Shown piece by piece: positions 17,905-26,945 of a DNA stretch of 64,000 bases. The notes under the pieces were generated by a model. It ran no database searches and was not told the DNA's origin. It saw only the letters and a program-made list of their open reading frames with translations. The DNA lies in contig CAMJJZ010000001.1 of the NCBI GenBank assembly GCA_946406275.1, positions 3,162-67,161 on the forward strand, read 5' to 3'. This DNA comes from an uncultured Bacteroidales bacterium. GTDB lineage: Bacteria; Bacteroidota; Bacteroidia; Bacteroidales; UBA932. How positions within the stretch are numbered: position 1 is the stretch's first letter; each line of letters starts with the position of its first letter. Both the position numbers and the translations under genes were made by a program.

Positions 17905-19734
17905 TCATTTTCCGGCGTACCACTCCTTGAGTGTTTGGAATGCAGCCTTTTTCTCTCCCTTTTCAGAGACCAGGCCCTTGCGGTTATAGTCGTCCTGTAT
18001 GCCGGTAAGGGCACGTTTTGGACTGCGGAAATCCTTGAGTATCCAGGGTGCGGTGCCCGCAAGCTGAGGGCCTATCCTGTCCAGCATAGCCAGGTTCAGC
18101 GTATACAGCCTCTGCTGATATTCTTCGGTAAAGCGCCAGTCGTCCGGACCGTGGTATCCGTATTTAGCTCCACCGCCAAACTCGGTTACAATTACGGGTT
18201 TGTCCAGGGAGAATGTCCAGGACACATGGTTGCATTTTTCCGGGGTGCCGTCGTACCAGCCAACGTACTGGTTGAAACTTCCCACATCGGCCTTTTCAAA
18301 CAGTTCGGCGTCATTGATGGTTGCCAGTGAATCAGTGAGATAAGCCTTTTCCATAGCGGCGGCAACAAGGCGGCTTCCGTCCAGCTCACGCGCCTTGTCC
18401 ATAAGCCCGTAGAGGAACTCCTTCCGGCCCGGAGCGCCCACGGGGGTTTCGTTTGCGACGCTCCAGATTATTATGTTGCAGCGGTTATGGTCACGGCCTA
18501 TATTGTCTTCCAGTTGGGCGCAGGCGTTGGCGTAAGTGACGGGATTGGTCCAGTCTATGGTCCAGTATACGGGGATCTCTGACCAGACCATGATTCCCAT
18601 CTGTTCCGCTGTCCGGATCATATCCTCGTTGTGAGGGTAGTGGGCAAGGCGCACGAAGTTGCATCCAAGTTCCTTTGCCCAGTTAAGGGTTGTACGGGCG
18701 TCATCGGCCCCTGATGCCCTACCGCCACTGCCGGATGGCTTTTCCTCGTGGATGCAGATGCCTTTCAGGAAAACGGGTTTACCGTTGAGGAGTATCTGGT
18801 GCCCTGCGGTTTCAATGGTACGGAAACCGATGCTGTCCGTGATACTGTCTGCCGATGAACTGACGCATACCTTGTAGAGCTTGGGGCTTTCCGGACTCCA
18901 GCGCTCCGGAGAAGACTTTACGCGGAAACTGCCGTCCGGGGCAACGGGAATAAGCAAATCAAGTTCCGGAATGCTTACGGAGACCGATCCGGGGTCACAG
19001 GCCCCGTCAATGGTAACGCTGCCTTTGATATAATCCGGGTCTTCAGGATCCAGGCCGATGGAATAGTCCCGGATGAATGATTCAGGGGTTTCCACCAGGT
19101 GGACGCTCCGGGTGATGCCGCCGTAGTTCCACCAGTCGAAGTTTACGGTGGGTACGTTTTCCGGGCGTCGCCGGTTGTCTACTTTCACAATAAGGGAATT
19201 GTCCTTTTCCTTTAGTTTTCCCGTCACCTCAAAGCAGAAGGGAGTGAAGCCACCTTCGTGCCGGCCCAGTACCTCTCCGTTAAGGCCTGCTACAGTCTCA
19301 TAGTTTGCGCCTTCAAAATAGAGGAAATAGCGCTTGCCTTCCTCCGGATTGCAGTCAAATTTCCGCCTGTACCATACAGTGCCCTCATACATGTACAGTT
19401 CCGGGCGCTGGGTGTTCCAGTCTCCGGGAACCTGCAGGGTGGGAGCCGCGTCAAAATCGTATTCGATGAGCTGGGTGGGATTGGCATAATAGCTGCGGTC
19501 CTTGAACCAGGAGTTCTCTACCTGGATTGGAGTGCGGCGGTAGCTGTAATATCCTGTTTCATAGATGTCTACAAGGGCGTTCCACTGCCCGTCCAAACAT
19601 ATGCCGGTACGGCCAGTGACGTGACCTATCTGGGGGTATGTGCCGGGGTTTATGTCAATGGGCTCCTGCTGCGGTTTCTGCGCGCAGGAAGAAAGGGCTG
19701 AAATGGCCAAAAACAGGATGATACTCTTTTTCAT
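17905..19734 (-). CDS. GH2 glycosidase lipoprotein, probable beta-glucuronidase
   Basis: The ATG at 19734 gives a lipoprotein signal (ALSSCAQ) and 609 residues; the frame is open to 19782, but that extension adds an atypical N-terminus. It has the GH2 order: sugar-binding domain, Ig-like domain and TIM barrel. The acid/base is Glu429 in WSVANETP and the nucleophile is Glu518 in VTEFGGGAK. Near the C-terminus YNRKGL carries N584-x-K586. This lines up with the NxK motif that contacts the sugar carboxylate in E. coli beta-glucuronidase, so a glucuronide or galacturonide substrate is likely. It is the first gene of the minus-strand operon. Confidence 0.88.
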   Translation of the reverse strand: MKKSIILFLAISALSSCAQKPQQEPIDINPGTYPQIGHVTGRTGICLDGQWNALVDIYETGYYSYRRTPIQVENSWFKDRSYYANPTQLIEYDFDAAPTLQVPGDWNTQRPELYMYEGTVWYRRKFDCNPEEGKRYFLYFEGANYETVAGLNGEVLGRHEGGFTPFCFEVTGKLKEKDNSLIVKVDNRRRPENVPTVNFDWWNYGGITRSVHLVETPESFIRDYSIGLDPEDPDYIKGSVTIDGACDPGSVSVSIPELDLLIPVAPDGSFRVKSSPERWSPESPKLYKVCVSSSADSITDSIGFRTIETAGHQILLNGKPVFLKGICIHEEKPSGSGGRASGADDARTTLNWAKELGCNFVRLAHYPHNEDMIRTAEQMGIMVWSEIPVYWTIDWTNPVTYANACAQLEDNIGRDHNRCNIIIWSVANETPVGAPGRKEFLYGLMDKARELDGSRLVAAAMEKAYLTDSLATINDAELFEKADVGSFNQYVGWYDGTPEKCNHVSWTFSLDKPVIVTEFGGGAKYGYHGPDDWRFTEEYQQRLYTLNLAMLDRIGPQLAGTAPWILKDFRSPKRALTGIQDDYNRKGLVSEKGEKKAAFQTLKEWYAGK

Positions 19735-19738
19735 ATTC

Positions 19739-19746
19739 CAAATGTA
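19739..19746 (-). promoter_or_regulatory. Bacteroidota -7 element (TACATTTG, minus strand) for the GH2 operon
   Basis: The minus strand reads TACATTTG just before the GH2 ATG at 19734, so the transcript would have almost no leader. It lies back to back with the plus-strand element at 19759. Confidence 0.38.
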
Positions 19747-19758
19747 CGAAAAAAAACG

Positions 19759-19766
19759 TAACTTTG
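19759..19766 (+). promoter_or_regulatory. Bacteroidota -7 element (TAACTTTG) for the 19802 operon
   Basis: An exact TAnnTTTG match, 35 bases before the ATG at 19802, preceded by an A-tract shared with the divergent GH2 promoter. Confidence 0.5.
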
Positions 19767-19801
19767 AGGTGAACTTCATCACTATGAAAACTATTTAACC
19801 A

Positions 19802-21322
19802 ATGAAAAAACCAATAATTGCACTGATGTGCCTGCTGGTTTTGGTAAGTAATTCCTGTAAAAAGCCGGCAGCACAGGAAGATGAGAAGCAGCCGGACGTC
19901 CTGGTCCCGGACAATCCTGATTCCGCCTTTGTCTTTGACAAGGTTTTCTGCTATGACTATTCCAACTTTGCAAACCCGGAACGCGGCTTCTACAATCGCC
20001 GTGAGGTTACTTTCAAGGAGGACAACAGGCCCACTCCTCCATCGGCCCAGAGTATGCTGAATGCAAGGACCAAGAGCAAGGCCACCCTTACCCAGTTCCT
20101 GGTGTACCTCACCCAGTTCGTAGACAGCCCCACCATCCCGGATTATGTGCTGGACTATCTCCGGGAGAGCTTCCAGAACCACCGTGAGGCCGGCGTTAAG
20201 GCGGTACTCAGGGTTGGGTACGGTCCATGGCCGCCGGATGCAACAGTGGATATCTGTGAAAAGCACATCGCCGCCCTGAAGCCCGTGTTCCAGGAGTATC
20301 AGGACGTAATCTGGTGCGTGGAGGCAGGCTTTGTGGGCAACTGTGGGGAATGGGCTGGCAGCGAGGTGTTTGGCACTGAGGCCAAGGACAAGGCCCGCCT
20401 GGTGCAGGCCCTTCTGGACGCATTCCCGCCAGATATCCAGATTCTTTTGCGCACTCCAAAATACAAAAGGGAAGTGCTCTCGGAGATCTGGGGCAGGAGA
20501 TACCAGGGAAAAGACAGTGTTACGGTCCAAACCGCCTTTGACGGAAGTCCTAATGCCCGCCTTGGCGGCCATGACGACTGCTATATGGCCAACGGCAACG
20601 ACGCCGGCACCTTCAACGACAACGCAGACCGCAAGCAGTGGAGGCGGGACTCCCGCTACACCATCCTTGGCGGAGAAACCTGCACCATTGCGGGCTATTA
20701 TCAGTTCTGCAACTGCTCAGTGGCGCCGGAAAGGATGAAAGCGGAGCACTGGAGCTACCTTAACATAGACTATTCTCAGGACATCCAGAACGTATGGAGG
20801 GACGAAGGCTGCTTTGACGAGTTTGTGATTGGAATGGGCTACCGTTATGCCCTGGACGGCATTGCCTTTGACGGAGACTTCAAGGCCGGCAGCAAGGTAA
20901 AGATGACCCTGGGGCTTACAAACCACGGTTATGCCTGCCTTATGAGGGAGCGCAAGATGGAGTTTGTACTTGTAAACGACAATAACCCCGCGGACCGTAC
21001 GGTGTGGGTGTCCACTACAGATCCCCGCAGCTGGCAGGGCGGCGGGCGCAGCTACGTCTGGGAAGAAGTTCTGGAAATGCCCGCAAACCTGGCATCGGAC
21101 GGGTCCTACACCCTGTACCTGAACCTTCCTGACATCTCACCCAATCTTCATGACAATCCTCTCTTCTCCATACGCTTGGCAAACAAGGGCGTTTGGAATG
21201 AAACGCTTGGCATGAACGCCCTGGTGCACCTGTCTGCCGCCCAGAATGCCGGAGACGGGGTGGAAACGGAAGATCTTGACAAACCCCTTGACATAGACTT
21301 TGAATGGGAGGTAACGGAATGA
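19802..21322 (+). CDS. DUF4874/DUF4832 lipoprotein, candidate glycosidase
   Basis: A 506-residue lipoprotein (lipobox Cys19). NPERGFY is at 58-64, EAGFVGNCGEW at about 174-184 (Glu183), GGHDDCYM at 255-262 and ILGGETCTI at about 288-296 (Glu292), followed by a beta-rich C-terminal DUF4832 region. The Glu183-Glu292 spacing of 109 is the same as in the 16303 and 59903 proteins. Predicted to cleave glycans at the surface or in the periplasm; chemistry and substrate are untested. It opens the plus-strand operon and its stop overlaps the next start as ATGA. Confidence 0.8.
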   Translation: MKKPIIALMCLLVLVSNSCKKPAAQEDEKQPDVLVPDNPDSAFVFDKVFCYDYSNFANPERGFYNRREVTFKEDNRPTPPSAQSMLNARTKSKATLTQFLVYLTQFVDSPTIPDYVLDYLRESFQNHREAGVKAVLRVGYGPWPPDATVDICEKHIAALKPVFQEYQDVIWCVEAGFVGNCGEWAGSEVFGTEAKDKARLVQALLDAFPPDIQILLRTPKYKREVLSEIWGRRYQGKDSVTVQTAFDGSPNARLGGHDDCYMANGNDAGTFNDNADRKQWRRDSRYTILGGETCTIAGYYQFCNCSVAPERMKAEHWSYLNIDYSQDIQNVWRDEGCFDEFVIGMGYRYALDGIAFDGDFKAGSKVKMTLGLTNHGYACLMRERKMEFVLVNDNNPADRTVWVSTTDPRSWQGGGRSYVWEEVLEMPANLASDGSYTLYLNLPDISPNLHDNPLFSIRLANKGVWNETLGMNALVHLSAAQNAGDGVETEDLDKPLDIDFEWEVTE

Positions 21323-22803
21323 AAAAGATTGTGACATCCATGCTTGTCCTGGCCGCACTGGCCGGATGTGGCCGCAACCTTGAAATATCGGCCCCGGAAA
21401 CCGTAACCGTTTCCATATCGGCAACGGCCGTAGCGCCTGCCGTCAAGGGCACGCTCTCGCAGGACCAGTATTTCTGCTGGAGTCCCGGAGACCGTATACT
21501 GGTACAGCTTACAGACGGCAGCTATGCTGTCTTTGAAACTAAGGAAGGAGGCGTATCGGCAAGCTTCACCGGTACCATTCCTTCCAATACGCAGCCCGGC
21601 CAATCGGCCTATTATCCAGCAGGCGCCGTAAACGCCGGAGCAGATGGGGTTAGCTTTAAAATCGGCCCCGTCATCTCTTCAGGCCTTTCAGAGGTGCTCA
21701 TTCCTATGGCCGGCAGGCGCTGGGGCAACGAGCCGTTCAGTTTCCGCGCAGTAACGGGCGCCGTCAAACTTATGGTAGAAAACGTGCCGGATGAGTTTGG
21801 AGACAAAGGCAGCATTGTTTTCCAGGCAACCGAGGCCACCAGCGGAAGCTACACCTATGACCCCGCCAAGGGCGCCCTCACCTGGGATGCCGCCAAATAT
21901 GCATCCAGGGGCAGTTTCTCCGACGGGTCCAAGATCAGCGTCGATGTGGAAGTGACCCGCGGACGCGCCGTAACAGCCTACATTCCACTTCCGGAGAACA
22001 GTAATTGGGGCAAGGTGCGGATAAGCCTTCATGACAAAAACGGGAAATCCTACCTTCAGAGGGAAATCCCGGAAGGCACCCTCGTTCCAGTTGAAACAGG
22101 CCGGATAACCCGTCTTCCCGCCCTTCAGTTCCCTTCCGACATAGCAAAGGCCCTGGACCCCACAGATGGGGATTTCTCCTTCTGGGACAGCATCCCTGAC
22201 CTAACGGAAAGCGCCACCTTCACCCCCTGGACCTGGCGCAGCAGCTGGAAGGGAGAAGACGTCTATTCCACGGAAGACTTCAACATAGTTTGCAAGCACA
22301 TAAAGTTCTATTCAGACGCCAAATACCTCTACGGCTACCTGTACCTGGACACCACCATCCCGCACAACCTTAACGAGAGCCTCCAGCACTTCTACGTGAT
22401 GATAGACAACGACAACACTACGGAAGGCCAGAGCTTTGGAGGAAACAACATTGCCGAGGTTCCCCGCTACCGCGGATACAACGTAATGCTGTACGGCACC
22501 GCCTGTACGGACGGAGTGCCCAAACCCTGGCATCCCGCGCTTTACAACTGCACGGTCGATGCGGGTGCCAGCAACACCAACATCAACGGCAGCGTCGTGA
22601 GCGGAGTGGCCGATGCCGGATATGGCGGAGGCAGCTTTGACGGGGACATCCTCCGCTGGGAGTTCATAATAGACAGGGGCAAGACGGAACTCACCGGCCG
22701 CACCCACACCAACGTGTGCGTGGCGTTCTGCTCGGGCACCAATTCCCCTTACCTCATTATGCCTTCAATCCACGGTTTTGAACTGGATCTGCAGAATGAA
22801 TAG
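21319..22803 (+). CDS. Fimbrillin-like plus DG-x-F-x-x-W (CBM9-like) lipoprotein
   Basis: The frame opens at 21304, but the ATG at 21319 overlaps the previous stop (ATGA) and starts a lipoprotein signal (lipobox Cys17), giving 494 residues. Residues about 30-270 resemble fimbrillin-type modules, with the marker FCWSPGDRILV near residue 54. Residues about 280-490 form a DG-x-F-x-x-W domain (D283, G284, F286, W289) with DAKYLYGYLYLD. The architecture suggests a surface-exposed glycan-binding protein held away from the membrane. The 28779 protein has the same two-part build. Confidence 0.72.
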   Translation: MKKIVTSMLVLAALAGCGRNLEISAPETVTVSISATAVAPAVKGTLSQDQYFCWSPGDRILVQLTDGSYAVFETKEGGVSASFTGTIPSNTQPGQSAYYPAGAVNAGADGVSFKIGPVISSGLSEVLIPMAGRRWGNEPFSFRAVTGAVKLMVENVPDEFGDKGSIVFQATEATSGSYTYDPAKGALTWDAAKYASRGSFSDGSKISVDVEVTRGRAVTAYIPLPENSNWGKVRISLHDKNGKSYLQREIPEGTLVPVETGRITRLPALQFPSDIAKALDPTDGDFSFWDSIPDLTESATFTPWTWRSSWKGEDVYSTEDFNIVCKHIKFYSDAKYLYGYLYLDTTIPHNLNESLQHFYVMIDNDNTTEGQSFGGNNIAEVPRYRGYNVMLYGTACTDGVPKPWHPALYNCTVDAGASNTNINGSVVSGVADAGYGGGSFDGDILRWEFIIDRGKTELTGRTHTNVCVAFCSGTNSPYLIMPSIHGFELDLQNE

Positions 22804-23626
22804 ACGCTTTTACGCGGTGCTCGCCGTCTTTGCAACGCTTGCAGCATGCAACCCGCAGCTGCATTTCACTCAGGATCAGGACGGGGTATGGACGGTGCCC
22901 GAAAGGCAGATGGACCGCTGGGCCGCCGCCATCATCAAGGCCGATGACACTGGCGCCAAAGCCCTCCTGGACCAGGGGTACGGCATGGCCGACAGCCTTA
23001 CGGCCGGAGACCCCGACGCCCGTACCCTGGAGAGTTTTGCCGCCGCCGTGGCCGGAAGGTTCATGGACTTGGAGTCCCCTTATTACAGCGACCACGCCTG
23101 TGAGATGGCCCTGGACCGGGAAGCCCTGTGTGTGAACTGGACTTCATGGGGCAGGCGCAGGACGGACTGGAAGCGGAGCATCCTCAATCTCAATCGTCCA
23201 GGCACGCGTGTAAGCGATTTCTGGCTCTCAAAGGGGACCGGCCAGCCGGATACCCTTCTGAGGAAACTCCTTCCAGGAGCGCCTCTCACCGTGCTGTTTA
23301 TCTATGGTGAAGGCTGCTCCTCATGTGAGCGGATGATTGAGGATATCGGCAAAAGCCGGGTATTCCCAAAACTTCAGGAAGAGGGGAGGACCAGGTTCGT
23401 ATCCATTTACACCGGAGAGGACGGGGAAGAGTTCAAAGCCCTTGGGGCGCGGCTGCCGGCGTTCTTTGACAACTGGCGTGACAGGGGAAACGTGGTTCTG
23501 TACAGCCGTGCCTTTGACACCCGTATGATACCTTCGCTGTATGTCATTGACAAAGATGAGATTGTACTCCTCAGAGGCGGGAAAAAAATCCCTGATATTG
23601 AAAGTTTTTTACTATTAAGGGAATAA
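22796..23626 (+). CDS. Thioredoxin-fold lipoprotein with CSSC motif
   Basis: The ATG at 22796 overlaps the previous gene by eight bases and starts a lipoprotein signal (TLAACNP); the ATG at 22778 is less likely. It has 276 residues. The helical N-terminal half precedes a thioredoxin-like half with LFIYGEGCSSCERM (C174, C177), a cis-Pro-like MIPSLYVIDKDE and a complete C-terminal strand-helix. It is fuller than its paralogue at 14626. It lies between a glycan-binding lipoprotein and SusC2, so it is probably used on the same exported proteins. Confidence 0.7.
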   Translation: MNRRFYAVLAVFATLAACNPQLHFTQDQDGVWTVPERQMDRWAAAIIKADDTGAKALLDQGYGMADSLTAGDPDARTLESFAAAVAGRFMDLESPYYSDHACEMALDREALCVNWTSWGRRRTDWKRSILNLNRPGTRVSDFWLSKGTGQPDTLLRKLLPGAPLTVLFIYGEGCSSCERMIEDIGKSRVFPKLQEEGRTRFVSIYTGEDGEEFKALGARLPAFFDNWRDRGNVVLYSRAFDTRMIPSLYVIDKDEIVLLRGGKKIPDIESFLLLRE

Positions 23627-23643
23627 TAGGCCGGTGTTTTTAT

Positions 23644-23651
23644 TATCTTTG
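23644..23651 (+). promoter_or_regulatory. Bacteroidota -7 element (TATCTTTG) before SusC2
   Basis: TATCTTTG matches TAnnTTTG and lies 33 bases before the SusC2 ATG, in an AT-rich gap that breaks the otherwise overlapping run of genes. No clear -33 element was found. Confidence 0.45.
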
Positions 23652-23684
23652 TAAAACATTATAACTAAATAGCCAAACTAACCT

Positions 23685-26600
23685 ATGCTATTAAACAAAA
23701 AACTGACGGCCTTGCTGTTTACCCTCGCCGTCATTCTGATTGCCATTCCCCTGCAGGGAAGAAACATCAAAGGCCGGGTGCTGGACAACAAGAACCAGCC
23801 CGTTGCCGGTGCCGTGGTTATGTATCAGGGCAACGGTGTGCTCACCAACAATGACGGTTCTTTTGAAATAAGCATTCCATCTGCAGGAGGCACAATCGAA
23901 GTCTCCTGCCTTGGATACTTAAGCCAGAAGGTGAACGTTTCGCCGGAACGGGACAACATCCTGATCCAGATCCGCGAAGACGCCCTCCAGCTGGAAGGCA
24001 CTGTGGTTGTGGGTTACGGCACCACCAAGAAAATCAACCTCACCGGAGCCATTTCAACGGTTGAAGCCGAAGACCTTGCTAACCGCACGTCAAATACCCT
24101 TACGCACATGATGCAGGGTTCAGTCCCGGGCCTTACCGTTACCACCGGTTCCGGCCAGCCCAACGACAAACCCATAATGAACATCCGCGGTTACACCTCC
24201 ATCAACTCGGAAAATGCCGGTTTCGCCCAGCCGCTGGTCCTGGTAGATGGAATTGAGGCCGATATCAACCAGGTGAACCCGGACGACGTGGAGACCATCT
24301 CCGTCATCAAGGATGCCTCGTCATCGGCCATTTACGGTGCCCGCGCCGCCTTTGGCGTGATTCTCATCGCCACCAAGAGCGGTAAAAGCGATGCCGGCAA
24401 ACCCCGCGTCCATTACAGCGGCAACATAGGCCTTTCACGTCCTACCACCAGCACGGACTATATCCGTACCGGTTACGACCACGTGAAAATAGTGGACCTG
24501 TTCTACAACAACATGAACGGCACCAATTACACAAAATATACGGAGAAGGATATGGAAGAGCTCCTTGCCAGACGCAACGACCTTGTGGAGAATCCTGCCC
24601 GTCCCTGGGTGGTCCAGGAAGTGAGGGATGGCAAGCTCAGCTATATCTACTACTGCAATACGGACTGGTACCACGAGATGTTCCAGGACAACAGTCCCAC
24701 CACCCAGCACAATATCTCCGTGTCCGGCGGTGACGATTCCATCCAGTACTACCTTTCCGGTGGTTACAAGCACCGTGAGGGCACTTACAAGGTCCGCCCG
24801 GAAAAGTACGACCGCTATAACGTCCGCGCCAAGATGAACGTGAACGTGAACAAGTGGCTGAGCATAGGCGACAACATGGCTTTCTACGCCTCCAACTACG
24901 ACTATCCCGGAAACGCCACACCCAGTTACAACTGGTCCTATGCCAGCGTTCACGGCCTGTCCAGTTTCCCGCTCAAGAATCCTGACGGCACTTGGGTCTA
25001 CAGCACGGTGCTCTCTTCGGTAAACCTTACCAATGGCTGTCACATAGACCTTGGCCAGGACACGAAGGTGAACTGGAAGAAGGAGAGCAACTTCTCCAAC
25101 ACGGCGGATTTAAGCATCCACCCCATAGAGGGGCTGGACATCAGGGCGGATTTCACATACCGCATCAACAACGAGTACGACCGCAACCGCTGGACCACCA
25201 TGCAGTACTCCAAGTTCCCCAACGAGACAAAGGACGAGACCACAGGCCGCTTTGCAAACCATCTTGAGGAATGGCGCTTCCGCACGGAGTATATGGCTGT
25301 AAACGCCTATGCCACATATCAGAAGACTTGGGCCGACGCTCACAATTTCAAGTCCCTTGCCGGTTACAACTATGAGCAGCAGAGCTGGGGCAAACTGTAC
25401 ACGGACGGTAAAGACCTGTCTTCGCAGTACCTGTCGGCCTACGCTCTTATGCCCAGCAGCGTAGGTTCTGTCAAGGACGAGCAGCAGGAATACGCACTGG
25501 CCGGTTTCTTCGGACGAGTCAACTATGACTATAAAGGAAAATACCTTGCGGAAATCAGCGGCCGTGCAGACGGATCGTCACGCTTCCCGGCTGAAAAGCG
25601 ATGGGGATTCTTCCCTTCAGCATCGGCTGGATGGAAATTCACCGACGAGAGTTTCATGGAAGGGGCCAGGGACGTTCTCAACTACGGTAAACTCCGTCTG
25701 TCATGGGGCTGGCTTGGCAACCAGAATATAGGCAACTACTATTTTGCCCGTACTATGTCGGTCCAGGATTCCGGATGGCTGATGGAAGACGAGCAGGCCA
25801 ATCCCAAGATGGCATACGCCAAGGAACCTAGGGGTGCCGCCCTTACCTGGGAGGTTGCCAAACACTATAACCTGGGCCTTGACCTGGGACTGCTGGACAA
25901 CCGCCTCTCCTTCTCCGGGGAAGCTTACATCCGCAGGACTGTAGGTATGATTACCGGCGCCTTGGTGCTTCCGGCATCCTATGGTACAACGGCGCCGCAG
26001 GAGAACTGCGCCAACCTGAGGACAAACGGTGTTGAGCTTTCAATCATATGGAAAGACAGCTTTGCCCTTGCGGGACGTCCGTTCAACTACAGCGTAACGG
26101 CTACCTACAATGACTATATTACGGTCATTACCAAATACTCCGGCAACGCTGAGAAGAACCTGCGTCCTCTATATGAAGGTAAAAGGGTTGGCGACCTCTG
26201 GGGTTACCGCACCGACGGCCTGTTCCAGACAGACCAGGAAGCCAAGGAGTATACAGACGCGGTCAACTGCAACAAAGTTGGCGAGAACCTTCCGGACGGA
26301 TGGAAGGCCGGCGACCTCAAGTTCCTGGACCTTAACGGAGACGGAATCATAAACAATGGCTCCGGCACGCTGGACAACCACGGGGACCTTGACATTATAG
26401 GTAATACGGAGCCCCGGTACATTTACAGTTTCACCCTTGCCGGTAACTGGAACGGATTTGACATGAGTGCCTTCTTCCAGGGAATCGGCCGGATGGACTG
26501 GTATCCGCCGGGAGACAACCGCAATTTCTGGTTCTGCTATGCCCGTGCGGGTTCCACCTGGATCCCCAAGGATTTCATGGACCAGGTCTGGAGTCCGGAG

Positions 26601-26933
26601 AACCCGGACGCCTACTTCCCCCGTCCCGCTGCGGGTGACGGCAAGATGCTGGGATACCTCACTGCCACCAACGACCGTTATCTCCAGAACATCGGCTACC
26701 TGCGTCTCAAGAACCTCACCTTCGGATACTCTCTTCCCAGGAAGATCGTCCAGAAGGCGGGACTCGGCAAAGTCAGGGTATATTTCTCTGGAGAGAACCT
26801 CTGGTACTGGTCTCCCATCAAGAAGTACGACAAGTACATAGATCCTGAAAACGCCATGGCCGAAGGTTCAAGCTGGCTTTTCTACTATCCCTGGCAGAAG
26901 ACCTTCTCACTTGGCATTGACATTGACTTTTAA
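23685..26933 (+). CDS. SusC/RagA-family TonB-dependent transporter (pair 2)
   Basis: A 1082-residue outer-membrane transporter with a Sec signal, a CarboxypepD_reg-like domain (IKGRVLDNKNQPVAGAVV), a plug with NIRGYTSINSE and LVLVDGIEADINQVNPDDVE, and a beta barrel ending FSLGIDIDF. Its plug sequence (YGTTKKINLTGAISTV) belongs to a different SusC branch from the other four in the window, which share ELSSSVVS-type sequences, so this pair probably imports a different glycan. It has no STN domain. SusD2 follows 12 bases downstream. Confidence 0.95.
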   Translation: MLLNKKLTALLFTLAVILIAIPLQGRNIKGRVLDNKNQPVAGAVVMYQGNGVLTNNDGSFEISIPSAGGTIEVSCLGYLSQKVNVSPERDNILIQIREDALQLEGTVVVGYGTTKKINLTGAISTVEAEDLANRTSNTLTHMMQGSVPGLTVTTGSGQPNDKPIMNIRGYTSINSENAGFAQPLVLVDGIEADINQVNPDDVETISVIKDASSSAIYGARAAFGVILIATKSGKSDAGKPRVHYSGNIGLSRPTTSTDYIRTGYDHVKIVDLFYNNMNGTNYTKYTEKDMEELLARRNDLVENPARPWVVQEVRDGKLSYIYYCNTDWYHEMFQDNSPTTQHNISVSGGDDSIQYYLSGGYKHREGTYKVRPEKYDRYNVRAKMNVNVNKWLSIGDNMAFYASNYDYPGNATPSYNWSYASVHGLSSFPLKNPDGTWVYSTVLSSVNLTNGCHIDLGQDTKVNWKKESNFSNTADLSIHPIEGLDIRADFTYRINNEYDRNRWTTMQYSKFPNETKDETTGRFANHLEEWRFRTEYMAVNAYATYQKTWADAHNFKSLAGYNYEQQSWGKLYTDGKDLSSQYLSAYALMPSSVGSVKDEQQEYALAGFFGRVNYDYKGKYLAEISGRADGSSRFPAEKRWGFFPSASAGWKFTDESFMEGARDVLNYGKLRLSWGWLGNQNIGNYYFARTMSVQDSGWLMEDEQANPKMAYAKEPRGAALTWEVAKHYNLGLDLGLLDNRLSFSGEAYIRRTVGMITGALVLPASYGTTAPQENCANLRTNGVELSIIWKDSFALAGRPFNYSVTATYNDYITVITKYSGNAEKNLRPLYEGKRVGDLWGYRTDGLFQTDQEAKEYTDAVNCNKVGENLPDGWKAGDLKFLDLNGDGIINNGSGTLDNHGDLDIIGNTEPRYIYSFTLAGNWNGFDMSAFFQGIGRMDWYPPGDNRNFWFCYARAGSTWIPKDFMDQVWSPENPDAYFPRPAAGDGKMLGYLTATNDRYLQNIGYLRLKNLTFGYSLPRKIVQKAGLGKVRVYFSGENLWYWSPIKKYDKYIDPENAMAEGSSWLFYYPWQKTFSLGIDIDF

Positions 26934-26945
26934 TTCTGCAGCGAT

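Noticed and set aside
24435..25043. Minus-strand open frame (202 codons) inside SusC2
   Set aside because: Antisense to a complete SusC with no supporting motif.
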